Part shown: piece after piece, positions 23,879 to 33,096 of the stretch | How the letters are laid out: each line of letters begins with the position of its first letter | Position numbering within the stretch: the stretch's first letter is position 1 | Source of the DNA: CAXMST01 sp963793415 | GTDB taxonomy: Bacteria; Actinomycetota; Thermoleophilia; Solirubrobacterales; 70-9 | Direction: 5' to 3' | DNA length: 64,000 bases | Assembly (NCBI GenBank): GCA_963793415.1 | Contig: CAWCAC010000002.1 | Coordinates: forward strand, 186,001-250,000 | Position numbers and translations under genes: made by a program | Notes under the pieces: generated by a model | The model's input: the letters and a program-made list of their open reading frames with translations, nothing else | What the model was told of the DNA's origin: nothing | Databases searched by the model: none

Positions 23879-25369
23879 TCAGCCGAACCGGCTGGAGCGC
23901 GTGTCGGCCGGCGCGGCGCCGGCGCGCTTTGCCTCGATGTCGGCGAGCTGGCCGTCGATCCAGGTTCCGGGGTCGGTCGATTCGATGATCGCCCGCAGGC
24001 GGTCGGCGCGCCTGCGGCGCTCCTCGGCCGACATCGTCAGGGCTTTGTGGATCGCGTCGGCCTGGTCGTCGATATCGAAGGGGTTGACGGTCAGCGCCGC
24101 CTCGCCGAGCTCCTCGTGGGCGCCCGTGTTCTCGCTCAACATCAGGACGCCGTCGCGGGTGTTGACGACGGGCGCCTCCTTGGCGACGAGGTTCATGCCG
24201 TCGAAGAGGGCGTTGACGACGAGCAGGTCGTAGTGCTTGTAGCGGGCGACCGCCTCGTGGAAGTTCTCGTAGATCCGCAGGTCGATCGGCATCCAGTCCG
24301 TCGTCCCGTGGCGGTGGTTGACGACCGCGACCAGCGCTTCGATCCGCTCCAGGTACTCCATGTATTCGGGCACGTCCTGGCGCGAGGGCTGCAGGTGTGC
24401 GATGAAGGTGACGTTCTCGTGGAACTCGGGGTGCTCGGAGAGGAACTGATCGAAGGCGGTGAAGCCGCGCAGAATGTTCTTCGAGAGGTCGGCCCGGTCG
24501 ACGCGGATGATCAGGTGCTCGCGGCGGCGGTTGAGCAGCTCACGCTCGTAGTTGGCGATCGCGCCCGAGGCTGCGACCTTGCGCAGCCGGTCGGAGTCGA
24601 CGCCGAGCGGGTAGGCCCGGATCCAGGTCTCCTCTCCTTCGTGGCGGACGACGTCGTTCGTGTAGTCGACCTCGAAGCCCATCAGCTCGCGGCAGCAGTC
24701 GAGGAAGTTGTGGACGTAGGAGGGGAGGTGGAAGCCGATGATGTCGTTGGCGAGCAGGCCGCGGTAGATCTGCTCGCGCCAGCGGTTCGGGATAACGCGC
24801 CAGGCGTCGGCGTGCGGCCAGGGGATGTGGACGAAGTGATGGAGGAAGGCGTCCGGTCGCGCCGCGCGGATCAGCTCCGGAGCCGTGTAGAGGTGGTAGT
24901 CGTGGAGCATCACCAGCGGCCGCTCCTGGCCCTCGATCCGGTTGATCACGCAGCGGGCCATGTCCTCGTTGACGACGGTGTAGCCGCGCTCCCACGCCTC
25001 CTTCTCCTCGGCGCGGATGTCGGGCGCGTTCGAGAGGTCCCACAGGTAGTGCTGGATGAACCAGAGCTGCGGGTTCGCGATCACGTTGTAGAAGAGGTCG
25101 TAGGCCTCCGGGTCGGAGGAGACCATCTCGACCTCGTAGGAGATGCCGTCGAGCTCGACCTCGACCGGGCCGCCGGCCTCCTCGCTGACGGCCGAGTCCT
25201 CCTCGCTCATCGCCGAGGCGACCCACAGCACCCTGCGGTGGCTGGCGAGGCCGCTGAGCGCCGTCACGAGCCCGCCGCCGCCGCGGCGGACGACGCGATC
25301 ACCGCCGGCGTCCCGCTCGAACTGGGCGGGACCGCGGTTGGAGACGATTATCAGCGGGCTGTCGGGGAT
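23879..25369 (-). CDS. otsA: trehalose-6-phosphate synthase (GT20), ATC start
   Basis: Makes trehalose 6-phosphate from UDP- or ADP-glucose and glucose 6-phosphate. Core motifs: HDYHLY, FHLPSYVHNFLDCC, RVDRADLSKNILRGF and DGMNLVAKEAPV, GT-B fold. The first canonical start (GTG 25267) would delete the essential N-terminal loop VSNRGP and the GGGGL loop, both present in frame upstream. Between them and the in-frame TAG there is no ATG, GTG or TTG; an ATC at 25369 gives IPDSPLIIVSNRGP with Arg12 matching E. coli OtsA Arg9, and TAGCCT lies exactly 6 nt before it. A CTG at 25354 is a second option. 496 residues with the ATC start. No otsB is visible nearby. Confidence 0.9.
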   Translation of the reverse strand: MPDSPLIIVSNRGPAQFERDAGGDRVVRRGGGGLVTALSGLASHRRVLWVASAMSEEDSAVSEEAGGPVEVELDGISYEVEMVSSDPEAYDLFYNVIANPQLWFIQHYLWDLSNAPDIRAEEKEAWERGYTVVNEDMARCVINRIEGQERPLVMLHDYHLYTAPELIRAARPDAFLHHFVHIPWPHADAWRVIPNRWREQIYRGLLANDIIGFHLPSYVHNFLDCCRELMGFEVDYTNDVVRHEGEETWIRAYPLGVDSDRLRKVAASGAIANYERELLNRRREHLIIRVDRADLSKNILRGFTAFDQFLSEHPEFHENVTFIAHLQPSRQDVPEYMEYLERIEALVAVVNHRHGTTDWMPIDLRIYENFHEAVARYKHYDLLVVNALFDGMNLVAKEAPVVNTRDGVLMLSENTGAHEELGEAALTVNPFDIDDQADAIHKALTMSAEERRRRADRLRAIIESTDPGTWIDGQLADIEAKRAGAAPADTRSSRFG

Positions 25370-25425
25370 GGCTCGAGGCTACTAAGCCTGATCCGACGAG
25401 ATGTGATCGAGCGTGAGGCTCCGGC

Positions 25426-26673
25426 TCAGGGATCGATCCCGAGCAGATCGCCGATCAGCTGTGCGTAGTCGCGCAGCAGCCGCGGCGTCAGGAAGCGCTC
25501 GCGCGTGTTCTCCTTCCCGGCTCGCCCGAGCCGCTTGGCCAGCTCGGGGTCCTCGATGATCCCGAGCGCCCGCTCGGCGCACTCAGCGGCCGAGTCGACC
25601 AGGTAGCCGGACTCACCGTCGGCGATCTGGAGGGGGATCCCGCCGACGTTGCCGCCGATCGTCGGCCGCGCCTTCCATAGGGCCTCCGAGACAGTCAGCC
25701 CGAAGCCTTCCCGGATCGACTTCTGGACGCAGACGTCCGCCTGCGACTGGAAGGCGTTGACCTCGATCGCGCCGACGTTGTTGAGGTTGTTGAGGATCTG
25801 GATGTCGGGATCGCCGTCCGCGTAGGCGACGGTGTCGTTGAAGAACTCCCAGCCCTCTGGATCGTCGGTCGCCATCGAGCCGACCAGGGCCAGTTGCACC
25901 TCGGGCACCTTCGCGGCGACGGCGCGGTAGGCGTCGATGACGCCGCGCGGGTCCTTCCACGGATCGAAGCGCGAGACCTGCAGCATCAGCGGCCGGTTCG
26001 GGTCGATCCCGAACTGCTGGCAGACGTAGGAGGCGTCCTCGGGGCTGAAGGCCATGTTCTTCGGCGACAGCGGATCGATCGCCGGCGGCACGATCCGGAC
26101 CTCCGGAGAGCCGTTCATCGCGGCCGGCACGTAGCCGGGCTGATGCCAGAAGCTGGCGTCGTACTCGCGGACGTGGGGAAGGATCACGTCAAGCGTGTCC
26201 GGGTTCGGGGTCGAGAGGTCGATGTGGCAGCGCCACATCCACTTCTTCGCGTTCTCCGGCGCGTAGGAGCGCATCAGCGCCGGCTGCGGATCGTGGACCA
26301 CGACCACGTCCCAGTCGCTCTCCATCCCCATCGCGTTGAGGTGGTTGTAGCGGTCGTAGGTCTCCTTCTGGGCATCGGTCAGCGTCGCCGGATCGCCCTG
26401 GAGGGAGTTGTGCATCAGCTTTGTGACGTTGAAGAACTCCTCGCGGCCGAGGATCACCTGCCAGTGCGCGTCGATGCCCGTGTCCCGCTGCAACGGCACC
26501 AGCGTGTAGAGGATCTCCGAGACGCCGCCGCCGTAGGCGGTCGCGCTCAGGTGCAGGACGCGCTTGCCCTCGAGCGGGGCCGACAGCGCCCGGATCTCCT
26601 CGACCAGAGGCCGGCCGACGATGTGGGTGTAGTCGGCCAGCGACCGGGCACCGAGATTGACCTCCTGCAGCAC
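25426..26673 (-). CDS. treT: trehalose synthase TreT-like GT4 glycosyltransferase
   Basis: 415 residues. TreT condenses NDP-glucose with glucose to give trehalose in one reversible step. Features: HLSATAYGGGVSEILYTLVP near the N terminus, VHDPQPA, QVSRFDPWKDPRGVIDAY, and the GT4 donor motif QKSIREGFGLTVSEALWKARPTIGG with the EX7E pair. TAGCCT lies 7 nt before the GTG start, so it is leaderless with its own promoter. Placed directly upstream of otsA on the same strand, giving two trehalose routes side by side, as in some heat- or drought-tolerant actinobacteria. Confidence 0.88.
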   Translation of the reverse strand: MLQEVNLGARSLADYTHIVGRPLVEEIRALSAPLEGKRVLHLSATAYGGGVSEILYTLVPLQRDTGIDAHWQVILGREEFFNVTKLMHNSLQGDPATLTDAQKETYDRYNHLNAMGMESDWDVVVVHDPQPALMRSYAPENAKKWMWRCHIDLSTPNPDTLDVILPHVREYDASFWHQPGYVPAAMNGSPEVRIVPPAIDPLSPKNMAFSPEDASYVCQQFGIDPNRPLMLQVSRFDPWKDPRGVIDAYRAVAAKVPEVQLALVGSMATDDPEGWEFFNDTVAYADGDPDIQILNNLNNVGAIEVNAFQSQADVCVQKSIREGFGLTVSEALWKARPTIGGNVGGIPLQIADGESGYLVDSAAECAERALGIIEDPELAKRLGRAGKENTRERFLTPRLLRDYAQLIGDLLGIDP

Positions 26674-26724
26674 TGGGCGCAGGCTATAGGCACGCCCCGA
26701 CCGGGCGATGCGGTTGTGCGGGCC

Positions 26725-27699
26725 TCAGCCGGAGCGACGCTCGCGCAGGCGCTCGATCCCACGATCGAGCGCCTCGATGATGCGGGCGTGGAGGCCGGCG
26801 TTGGCGGCGGCCACGCACGACATCTGGAACTCGTGCCCGGAGCCGAGCAGCTGCCGTTCGCCGAGCGGAGCGCCCGTCGCGTCGGTGACGACGGCGCCGG
26901 CCTCCTCGAGGATCAGCGCCGCCGCGGCGAGATCGTAGGGTGAGTTGTTGAGGACGGCGCCGCGGCCGACCCGCTCGAACTCCGCTCGCATGCCCTCGAC
27001 CTCGTCGATGATCCGCGGCCCGGGCTCGACGTAGGCGTCCATCTGCCCGGTCACGACGCGGGTCATGTCGAAGCAGGCGGAGCCGAGGTCGAAGGTGCCG
27101 CCGGCAACGGAGGAGGAGTCGACGAGCTCCTCGAGCACGACCGCGGTGTCGACGACGGGCCGGCCGCGGAAGCCGTAGGTCCAGAGCATCCGCTCGATCG
27201 AGGTCGAGACGCCGAGGTTCGGAACGGGCTCGACTCCCGAGCCCCGCACGGCGAAGAAGCGCTCGCCACTGCGGATCTCGATCACGAGCCCGACCTCGAC
27301 GTCGGCCATCGTCGGGGCGCCGCCGGGGCCGGATCCCCGGAAGGGGGCCGCGGCGACCGAGACGCAGGCCGACTCAAGGCCGGCCATCGCGGGGCGGGTG
27401 CCGTCGATCGGGTCGACGACGAGAATCCACTCGGGGTCGGCGGCGCTCCCCTCACGCCCTCCGCCACCGGGGACGACGAGGCCGCGGTCCTCGGAGTAGA
27501 AGGCGACGTCGGGAGCGCGCTCGGCCAGGTAGGCCTCCATGCGCGCCTCGGCCTGCTCGTCGATCGCGAAGGTGACGTCGCCGCCGGCCCCCGGGTCCTC
27601 GGCGTGCTCGCGGCCCTCGCGGCGACCGAGCGCGGGCAGGACCTCGTCGCGGACGACAGTCCCGAGGCCTCCCACGAGATCGGCGAGCGGGTGATCCAC
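26725..27699 (-). CDS. inositol monophosphatase-family phosphatase
   Basis: 324 residues. Metal-binding motifs of the family are present: YSEDRG with the catalytic Glu, LVVDPIDGTRPA, and a C-terminal YDLAAAALILEEAGAVVTD. It removes phosphate from inositol phosphate, a sugar phosphate or a similar substrate; the GTRPA variant of GT(x)NF and the next-door trehalose genes leave the substrate open. GTG start, 18 nt after the HtrA stop. Confidence 0.85.
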   Translation of the reverse strand: MDHPLADLVGGLGTVVRDEVLPALGRREGREHAEDPGAGGDVTFAIDEQAEARMEAYLAERAPDVAFYSEDRGLVVPGGGGREGSAADPEWILVVDPIDGTRPAMAGLESACVSVAAAPFRGSGPGGAPTMADVEVGLVIEIRSGERFFAVRGSGVEPVPNLGVSTSIERMLWTYGFRGRPVVDTAVVLEELVDSSSVAGGTFDLGSACFDMTRVVTGQMDAYVEPGPRIIDEVEGMRAEFERVGRGAVLNNSPYDLAAAALILEEAGAVVTDATGAPLGERQLLGSGHEFQMSCVAAANAGLHARIIEALDRGIERLRERRSG

Positions 27700-27717
27700 C
27701 GTCAGGCCGGCCTCGCC

Positions 27718-28959
27718 CTAGAGGGATTCGGGTCGGACCTCGAGGGTGACGTCGATCGTCTCACGATCGCCGTCGCGGATCACCTCGAGCTCAACCTGAT
27801 CGCCCGGCTTCGCCTCCGAGATCAGCCGGGAAAGGTCCGTCTCCGACTCGAGTTCCTCGCCGTTGACGGCGACGATCACGTCGCCGCCGACCTGAATCTC
27901 CTGGCCCTGGAACTCGATCGTCTCGTCGCCGGCACCCTTGATCCCGGCATCGGCCGCGGGCCCGCCCTGAGTCGTCCTGACGATCAGCGCGCCGGTCGGG
28001 GCGTCGACGTCGAGACGCTCGGCGAGCTGAGGGTAGAGCGGGATCGTGCTGACCCCGATGAATGCGTACTCGGCCTCGCCGTCGGGGCGCAGGTCGTCGA
28101 TCGAGCGTTGGACGAGGTTTGCGGGGACGGCGAAGCCGACCCCCTCGTTGCCTCCGGAAGTGGTGTTGATCTGCTGGTTGATGCCGATCACCTTGCCGTT
28201 GGCATCGATCAGCGGGCCGCCGGAGTTGCCGGGGTTGATCGAGGCGTCGGTCTGCAGGGCGCCGTCGATCGCGAAGGCCGTGAGCGAGTCGATCGAGCGA
28301 TCGGTCGCCGAGACGATTCCCGTCGACAGCGACTGCTCCTGGCCGAACGGACTGCCGATCGCGGCGACCGGGGTGCCGACCTCAACCGCTGCCGAGTCGC
28401 CGAGCTCGAGCGGCTCGAGTTCGAGCCCGTCGGGATCGACCTTGAGCAGAGCGACGTCGGCATTCGGGTCGAAGCCGACGATCTCGGCCTCGACCTGGTT
28501 GCGATCGGGGAACTCGACGAAGACCTCGTCGGCGGCGTTGATCGGCTTGTCGCCCCCACCCGGGGTACCACCGGCCTGCTCGGCGTCCGTGACCACGTGG
28601 GCGTTGGTGACGATCTCGCCGTCGTCGGAGATCACGAACCCGGAGCCCTGGCCGCCGGTGCCCCCGACCGAGTTGAGGTCGCCGAAGATCGAGCGGATCG
28701 TGACGACGCTGGGCGCCGCGTCCGCGTAGACGTCCCGGGCGCTGAAGTCCCCGAGCCCGACATGGCGGCTGCCGTCGTCCGAGGTCTCGGTGGCGGTGGT
28801 CGTGGTGCCGTCGCTGACGCCGGTCGTCGTCGACTCGTCGTCGCCGCAGCCGGCGAGGAACAGCAATGCCGTCGCGAGCAGGACGGCGACCGCGAGGGGA
28901 ACGTTCGGGCGAGGACGGATCGTCCGGCCGGGGCCGGCGCTCGGCTTCGGGCTCGGCAT
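27718..28959 (-). CDS. HtrA/DegP-like serine protease with PDZ domain, lipoprotein
   Basis: 413 residues. N-terminal basic region and helix end in the lipobox FLAGC, so the protease should be lipid-anchored outside the membrane. Trypsin-like triad: His in VTNAHVVTD, Asp in NADVALLKV, Ser in GNSGGPLID. A PDZ domain fills the last 90 residues (GDVIVAVNGEELESETDLSRLI). It degrades or refolds damaged envelope proteins. Downstream of, and sharing a base with, the histidine kinase gene (28959), so kinase, regulator and protease form one stress operon. Confidence 0.93.
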   Translation of the reverse strand: MPSPKPSAGPGRTIRPRPNVPLAVAVLLATALLFLAGCGDDESTTTGVSDGTTTTATETSDDGSRHVGLGDFSARDVYADAAPSVVTIRSIFGDLNSVGGTGGQGSGFVISDDGEIVTNAHVVTDAEQAGGTPGGGDKPINAADEVFVEFPDRNQVEAEIVGFDPNADVALLKVDPDGLELEPLELGDSAAVEVGTPVAAIGSPFGQEQSLSTGIVSATDRSIDSLTAFAIDGALQTDASINPGNSGGPLIDANGKVIGINQQINTTSGGNEGVGFAVPANLVQRSIDDLRPDGEAEYAFIGVSTIPLYPQLAERLDVDAPTGALIVRTTQGGPAADAGIKGAGDETIEFQGQEIQVGGDVIVAVNGEELESETDLSRLISEAKPGDQVELEVIRDGDRETIDVTLEVRPESL

Positions 28960-30374
28960 CAGAGCGGAGCGTCCGCCGTCGGGAGCGTCAGGGTGAAGGT
29001 GGCCGCCTTCGTGTCGGGCTGGACGATCAGGTCGCCGCCCATCAGCCGCGCCAGCTCGCGCGAGATCGCCAGGCCGAGGCCGGATCCACCGCCGGGGTCG
29101 GCAGTGTGGAAGCGATCGAAGATCCGCTCGCGATCGGCGGCGGCGATTCCGGGGCCGTCGTCGGCAACGGAGATCGAGGTCGTCTCTGGGCTCGTGTGCG
29201 TCGTGATGGTGATCGTCGTCCCCGTTGAAGTGTGCTTGATCGCGTTGTCGATGAGGATACGCATGATCTGCAGCGTCCTCGTGTGATCGGCTCTGACAAG
29301 CGGTTTTCCGCCCGCGGCTTCGCCGACCACGATCGAGGCTCCGGCGCGGGAGGCAACCGCGGCGAACTCCTCGGCCGCCTCCCCGGCGATCTCGATCAGG
29401 TCGAGCCGCTCGCTGCGCAGGGCGAGGGCGTCGGCGTCGATCCTCGAGAGGTCGAGCAGGTCGGCGGTGAGCTTCTCGAGCCGCTCGACCTGGCCCCTCA
29501 TCGTCCGCAGGAACTCCCTGCGCGACTCCTCGTCGGGCTCGTCGTCCTCGAGCAGCTCGAGGAAGCCCCCGAGCGAGGCGATCGGGGTGCGGAGCTCGTG
29601 CGAGGCGTTGGCGATGAATTCGCGCCGGGCCGAATCGAGCCGGGCGAGCCGCACCTGCATCGTGTCGAGGGTCTTGGCGAGCTGGCCGACCTCGTCATCG
29701 GACTCGACCGGGATCGGGACGCTGAAGTTGCCCTGCGCGACGTCCTCCGCCGCGGCCTCGAGCCGGCCCAGTCGGCGTGCGTGCGAGCCCGCGGCCAGAT
29801 AAGCGGCGAGCAACGAGGCGACGAGGGCGATGCCGCCGGCGATGATGATCTGGCGGCGGATCAGGGCGACGTTGCTCGCTACCTCCTCGAGCGAGGTTGA
29901 GTAGACAGCGACCCAGACCACCTCGCCGGCCCTCGCGACGGGCACAGCTGTCTGGGCGATCTCAGAGTCGCCGGAGCCGGTGACGCCGCTCGAGATCGAG
30001 CCGGACTCGATCGCGCCGATCGCCGGCGGGTAGTCGTCGAGGGACGCCTCGGCGTCCGACTGCGAGTCGGCGAGCACGAACTCCGGCTCCTCGTTGCGGA
30101 CGCCGAGCAGGGTGACGCGGGCGTCGGCGAGGGCCGAGGCACGCCGGGCGAGCCGCGTCAGCGCAGCCGGGTCCTGCGCCTGGGTCACCGCCTGCTCGAA
30201 GCGCGACTGGGCGTCGGCGCCGCGGCTCTCGAGCCGCTGCAGCCGCTCCGCGGTCAGCGACGAGCTCAGCTGCGGGACCACGTAGAGGTAGATGAAGGCG
30301 ACGGCGGCGGCGGTGATCGCGAAGAAGAGCACGACGAGCTGCGCCCTGACGCTGTTACGGATTGCGCCGGGCAC
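28959..30374 (-). CDS. sensor histidine kinase with HAMP domain
   Basis: 471 residues. Two transmembrane helices (about 12-34 and 175-197) flank a 140-residue outer sensor domain; HAMP follows, then the dimerisation helix with NASHELRTP (phospho-acceptor His259) and the ATPase with N, G1 (VADDGPGI), F and G2 (GSGLGLAIS) boxes. It is OmpR-partner type. It lies 12 nt after its response regulator and overlaps the protease gene, so envelope stress sensed outside would adjust HtrA. Confidence 0.93.
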   Translation of the reverse strand: MPGAIRNSVRAQLVVLFFAITAAAVAFIYLYVVPQLSSSLTAERLQRLESRGADAQSRFEQAVTQAQDPAALTRLARRASALADARVTLLGVRNEEPEFVLADSQSDAEASLDDYPPAIGAIESGSISSGVTGSGDSEIAQTAVPVARAGEVVWVAVYSTSLEEVASNVALIRRQIIIAGGIALVASLLAAYLAAGSHARRLGRLEAAAEDVAQGNFSVPIPVESDDEVGQLAKTLDTMQVRLARLDSARREFIANASHELRTPIASLGGFLELLEDDEPDEESRREFLRTMRGQVERLEKLTADLLDLSRIDADALALRSERLDLIEIAGEAAEEFAAVASRAGASIVVGEAAGGKPLVRADHTRTLQIMRILIDNAIKHTSTGTTITITTHTSPETTSISVADDGPGIAAADRERIFDRFHTADPGGGSGLGLAISRELARLMGGDLIVQPDTKAATFTLTLPTADAPL

Positions 30375-30386
30375 GGCGGAGGCCGC

Positions 30387-31085
30387 TTACTCGTCCTCGC
30401 GGAACCGGTAGCCGACACCGCGGACCGTGAAGAGGTACTCGGGCCGGCTCGGCTCGGCCTCGATCTTCTTGCGCAGGTGACGGATGTGGACGTCGATCGT
30501 GCGAGGGTCCCGGTAGGCGCTGTCGCCCCAGACGCGCTCGAGCAGCGTCTGACGGTCGAGGACGCGGCCGGGGGTGCGGGCGAGCGCGGCGAGGATCTCG
30601 AACTCGACGTAGGTGAGCTCGGCGGCGTTGCCGGAGACGCGGACCGTGCGCCGCCCGAAGTCGATCTCGAGATCGCCGCTGGCGATCACCTCCTCGCCGG
30701 CGGCGCCGAGCATCTGCGTCCGGCGCAGCGCCGCCTTGACCCGGCTGCGGAACTCGCGGACGCTGAACGGCTTCGTGATGTAGTCGTCGGCGCCGATCTC
30801 CAGGCCGAGCACCTTGTCGACCTCGTCGTCGCGCGCGGTGAGCATGATGATCGGGACCTGGCTGCGCGAGCGCAGCCGGCGACAGACCTCGATGCCGTCG
30901 AGGCGGGGCATCATCACGTCGAGAACGACCAGGTCGAAGCGGCCCTCCGCGAAGCGATCGAGCGCCTCGCGACCGTCGTGTGCCGACACGACCTCATAGC
31001 CCTCCTTCCTGAGCGGATAGGTGAGCAGCGTCTGGATCGACTCCTCGTCGTCGACGAGCAGGATCCGGGCCGTTGTCTCAGCCAT
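30387..31085 (-). CDS. OmpR/PhoB-family response regulator
   Basis: 232 residues. Receiver domain with phospho-acceptor Asp56 in VVLDVMMPRLDG, Thr in MLTARDD and Lys in TKPF; C-terminal winged helix with TYVEFEILAALARTPGRVLDRQTLLERVWG and the final VRGVGYRF. Start at ATG 31085: TAAGCT sits exactly 7 nt upstream (leaderless); longer open sequence upstream is arginine-rich and not protein-like. First gene of the regulator-kinase-protease operon. Confidence 0.95.
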   Translation of the reverse strand: MAETTARILLVDDEESIQTLLTYPLRKEGYEVVSAHDGREALDRFAEGRFDLVVLDVMMPRLDGIEVCRRLRSRSQVPIIMLTARDDEVDKVLGLEIGADDYITKPFSVREFRSRVKAALRRTQMLGAAGEEVIASGDLEIDFGRRTVRVSGNAAELTYVEFEILAALARTPGRVLDRQTLLERVWGDSAYRDPRTIDVHIRHLRKKIEAEPSRPEYLFTVRGVGYRFREDE

Positions 31086-31202
31086 GCAGCGCAGCTTAGG
31101 CAACGAGCGGCCACTCGCCGGGTCGGCCCGGCGCGGATGGCGGCTCTCATTCGCGTGCCTGCGGGCAAGGGGAGAGCGTCGCTCAGCTAGTTTCCGCCGG
31201 CG

Positions 31203-32984
31203 ATGCTTGATACGCGGATCTATCGGATGGGCTTCATCCCGGTGATCGCCGCGGTCGCCGTTCTGATGTTCTCGCTCGAGCCCGCGCCGGCGCCGCTCGA
31301 TGAGCCGGTCAGCACGCCGGCCTTCGAGGCGACCGATGCCGCGCGGCTGGCGCGGACGATCGCGCAGACGGCCCCGGACCGGACGCCGGGTTCGCCGGGC
31401 GACGAGGCGATCGCGGCGCTCGTCCGCGAACGCTTCTCCGGGATCACCGGCGGCGTCGTCGCCGAGCAGGCCTTCGAGACGAGCTTCGACGGTGAGGACG
31501 TCGAGACCCGGAACGTGGTCCTCTCGATCCCAGGGGAGAACGAGGAGGCGCTGCTGTTGCTGGCGCCGCGCGACACGATCGAGGGCGACGGCGCCACGAC
31601 CAGCGCCTCGGCGACGGCGACCCTGCTGACGATCGCCGAGGCGCTCGGCAACACCCGACACAACCGCACGCTCGTGCTCGCCTCCACCTCCGGGTCGGGT
31701 GACGGCGCCAAGGGTGTCCGCGAGCTGATCGGCCAGCTCGACATCCCGGGCGGCGTCACCGCCGCGATCACGATCGCCCAGCCCGGCGTCGAGGAGCGCG
31801 TCGCCCCGTTCATCTTCGCCGGCCACGCCGGCCCGGACTCGATCCCGCCGGTGCTGTGGAAGACGGCGCACTCGATCGCCAGCGGCCAGTTCGACACCGA
31901 CGCGGCCCCGGCCGGCGCCTGGTCGGCGTACGCGCGGATGGCATTCCCGGTCGGCGTCGGCGAGGCGACCGCGCTCGCCGACGAAGGGATCGATGCGGTC
32001 GGGGTCAGTGGCTCCGGCGAGCGCCCACCCGAGCCGCTCGACGCCAACGGCGCCCGGATCTCGACCGAGACCCTGCTCGCGGCGGGTACGACCACGCTCG
32101 ATCTGCTGCTGACCCTGGACGCGAGCGACAAGCCGATCACAAAGGGCGACCAGGAGTACGTGCGGCTCGGCTCCAACGTGATCCCGGGCTGGACCTTCGA
32201 GCTGCTGGCGCTGGCGCTGCTGGTCCCATCGCTCTTGGCCGGGGTCGACGTCTGGCTGCGGGACCGCCGGCGTAATCCGCGCCCGACGCGCCGCTCAGTC
32301 CCGTGGACGCTGGAGCGGATCCTGCTGCCGCTGGCGGCGCTGCTGGTCGCCTACGTGCTCGGCCTGACCGGGCTGATCCCCTCCCCCGACTTCCCCTACG
32401 ACCCCTCCGCCGTCGATCCCGGGGCGGCGGCGCCGGTCGCGTTCGGAATCATGCTGCTGGCGATGATCCTCGTGGCGCTGCTCGTGCGGCCGATGCGGAC
32501 GCCGCTCGACGCCGAGCCACAGACCTTGGCCGCGACCTCCGGGGTGATGATCGCGCTCGGCCTTGCCGCGCTCTGGTTCGTCAACCCATTCCTGACCCTG
32601 CTGCTGACCCCGACCGCGCACGTCTGGCTGCTCCCGGCCCGGCCTCAGGGGCCGCCCCGGCCCCGCACGATCGCGCTCGTGGCGCTGGTCTCGCTGCTGC
32701 CGGCAGCGGCCGCCTTCGCCAAGGTCGCAAGCGACCTCGGGCTTGGCCTGCTCGCCCCCTGGCACGTCCTGCTGCTGCTCGTGGACGGGCATACGGGGCC
32801 GCTGACGGCGCTCCTGTGGTGCGTCGTGGTCGGCGGCCTGTTCGCCTGCATCGGCGCCGCAGGTGCCGCAAAGCCCCCCGAATCGGGGCCAGTTCGCGGT
32901 ACGCCGGGAAGCGTGCGCGGTCCCTCCGGGTACGCGGGGCCGGGCTCACTCGGCGGCACCCCGTCCAGCCGGTCCCGGGTTTAG
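31203..32984 (+). CDS. M28-peptidase-like membrane protein lacking metal ligands
   Basis: 593 residues. One N-terminal helix, an outer domain of about 290 residues laid out like an M28 aminopeptidase (ARTIAQTAPDRTPGSPGDEAIAALV, then strand-helix repeats), then seven or so helices and a disordered Gly/Ser/Pro tail. At the positions where M28 enzymes have HxD, the metal Asp and the EE pair I read APRDT, GATTSASA and TSGSGDG, so the zinc site appears lost. Probably a non-catalytic relative, perhaps binding peptides or scaffolding. TAGTTT lies 9 nt before the ATG. Confidence 0.6.
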   Translation: MLDTRIYRMGFIPVIAAVAVLMFSLEPAPAPLDEPVSTPAFEATDAARLARTIAQTAPDRTPGSPGDEAIAALVRERFSGITGGVVAEQAFETSFDGEDVETRNVVLSIPGENEEALLLLAPRDTIEGDGATTSASATATLLTIAEALGNTRHNRTLVLASTSGSGDGAKGVRELIGQLDIPGGVTAAITIAQPGVEERVAPFIFAGHAGPDSIPPVLWKTAHSIASGQFDTDAAPAGAWSAYARMAFPVGVGEATALADEGIDAVGVSGSGERPPEPLDANGARISTETLLAAGTTTLDLLLTLDASDKPITKGDQEYVRLGSNVIPGWTFELLALALLVPSLLAGVDVWLRDRRRNPRPTRRSVPWTLERILLPLAALLVAYVLGLTGLIPSPDFPYDPSAVDPGAAAPVAFGIMLLAMILVALLVRPMRTPLDAEPQTLAATSGVMIALGLAALWFVNPFLTLLLTPTAHVWLLPARPQGPPRPRTIALVALVSLLPAAAAFAKVASDLGLGLLAPWHVLLLLVDGHTGPLTALLWCVVVGGLFACIGAAGAAKPPESGPVRGTPGSVRGPSGYAGPGSLGGTPSSRSRV

Positions 32985-32995
32985 CCGCCGATAGC

Positions 32996-33023
32996 TAAAG
33001 CCGTCCGGCGGGTATGTCGATCT
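32996..33023 (+). promoter_or_regulatory. candidate sigma-28-type promoter of the FlgM-like gene
   Basis: TAAAGCCG (32996-33003), 12 nt, GTCGATCT (33016-33023), compared with TAAAGTTT-N11-GCCGATAA. The spacing is the same as in the candidate at 7329. A GCCGATAG is also present at 32987-32994 and a GAACG/CGTTC hairpin follows at about 33027-33039. Confidence 0.35.
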
Positions 33024-33096
33024 AGGGAACGAGGCGTTCTGTGGTCGCCGGAATCAGGCGACAGCCTCGATTCCTACCCCACACAGGCAGGACAGA

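Noticed and set aside
23900..25468. Open frame of more than 700 codons on the plus strand over otsA
   Set aside because: Antisense to otsA, with repetitive Val/Asp/Glu composition and no domain; only the first few hundred bases (23364-23870) hold a plausible gene, in mixed frames.
27604..29286. 560-codon plus-strand open frame over the protease and phosphatase genes
   Set aside because: Shadow of the htrA and inositol-phosphatase genes with no recognisable motif.
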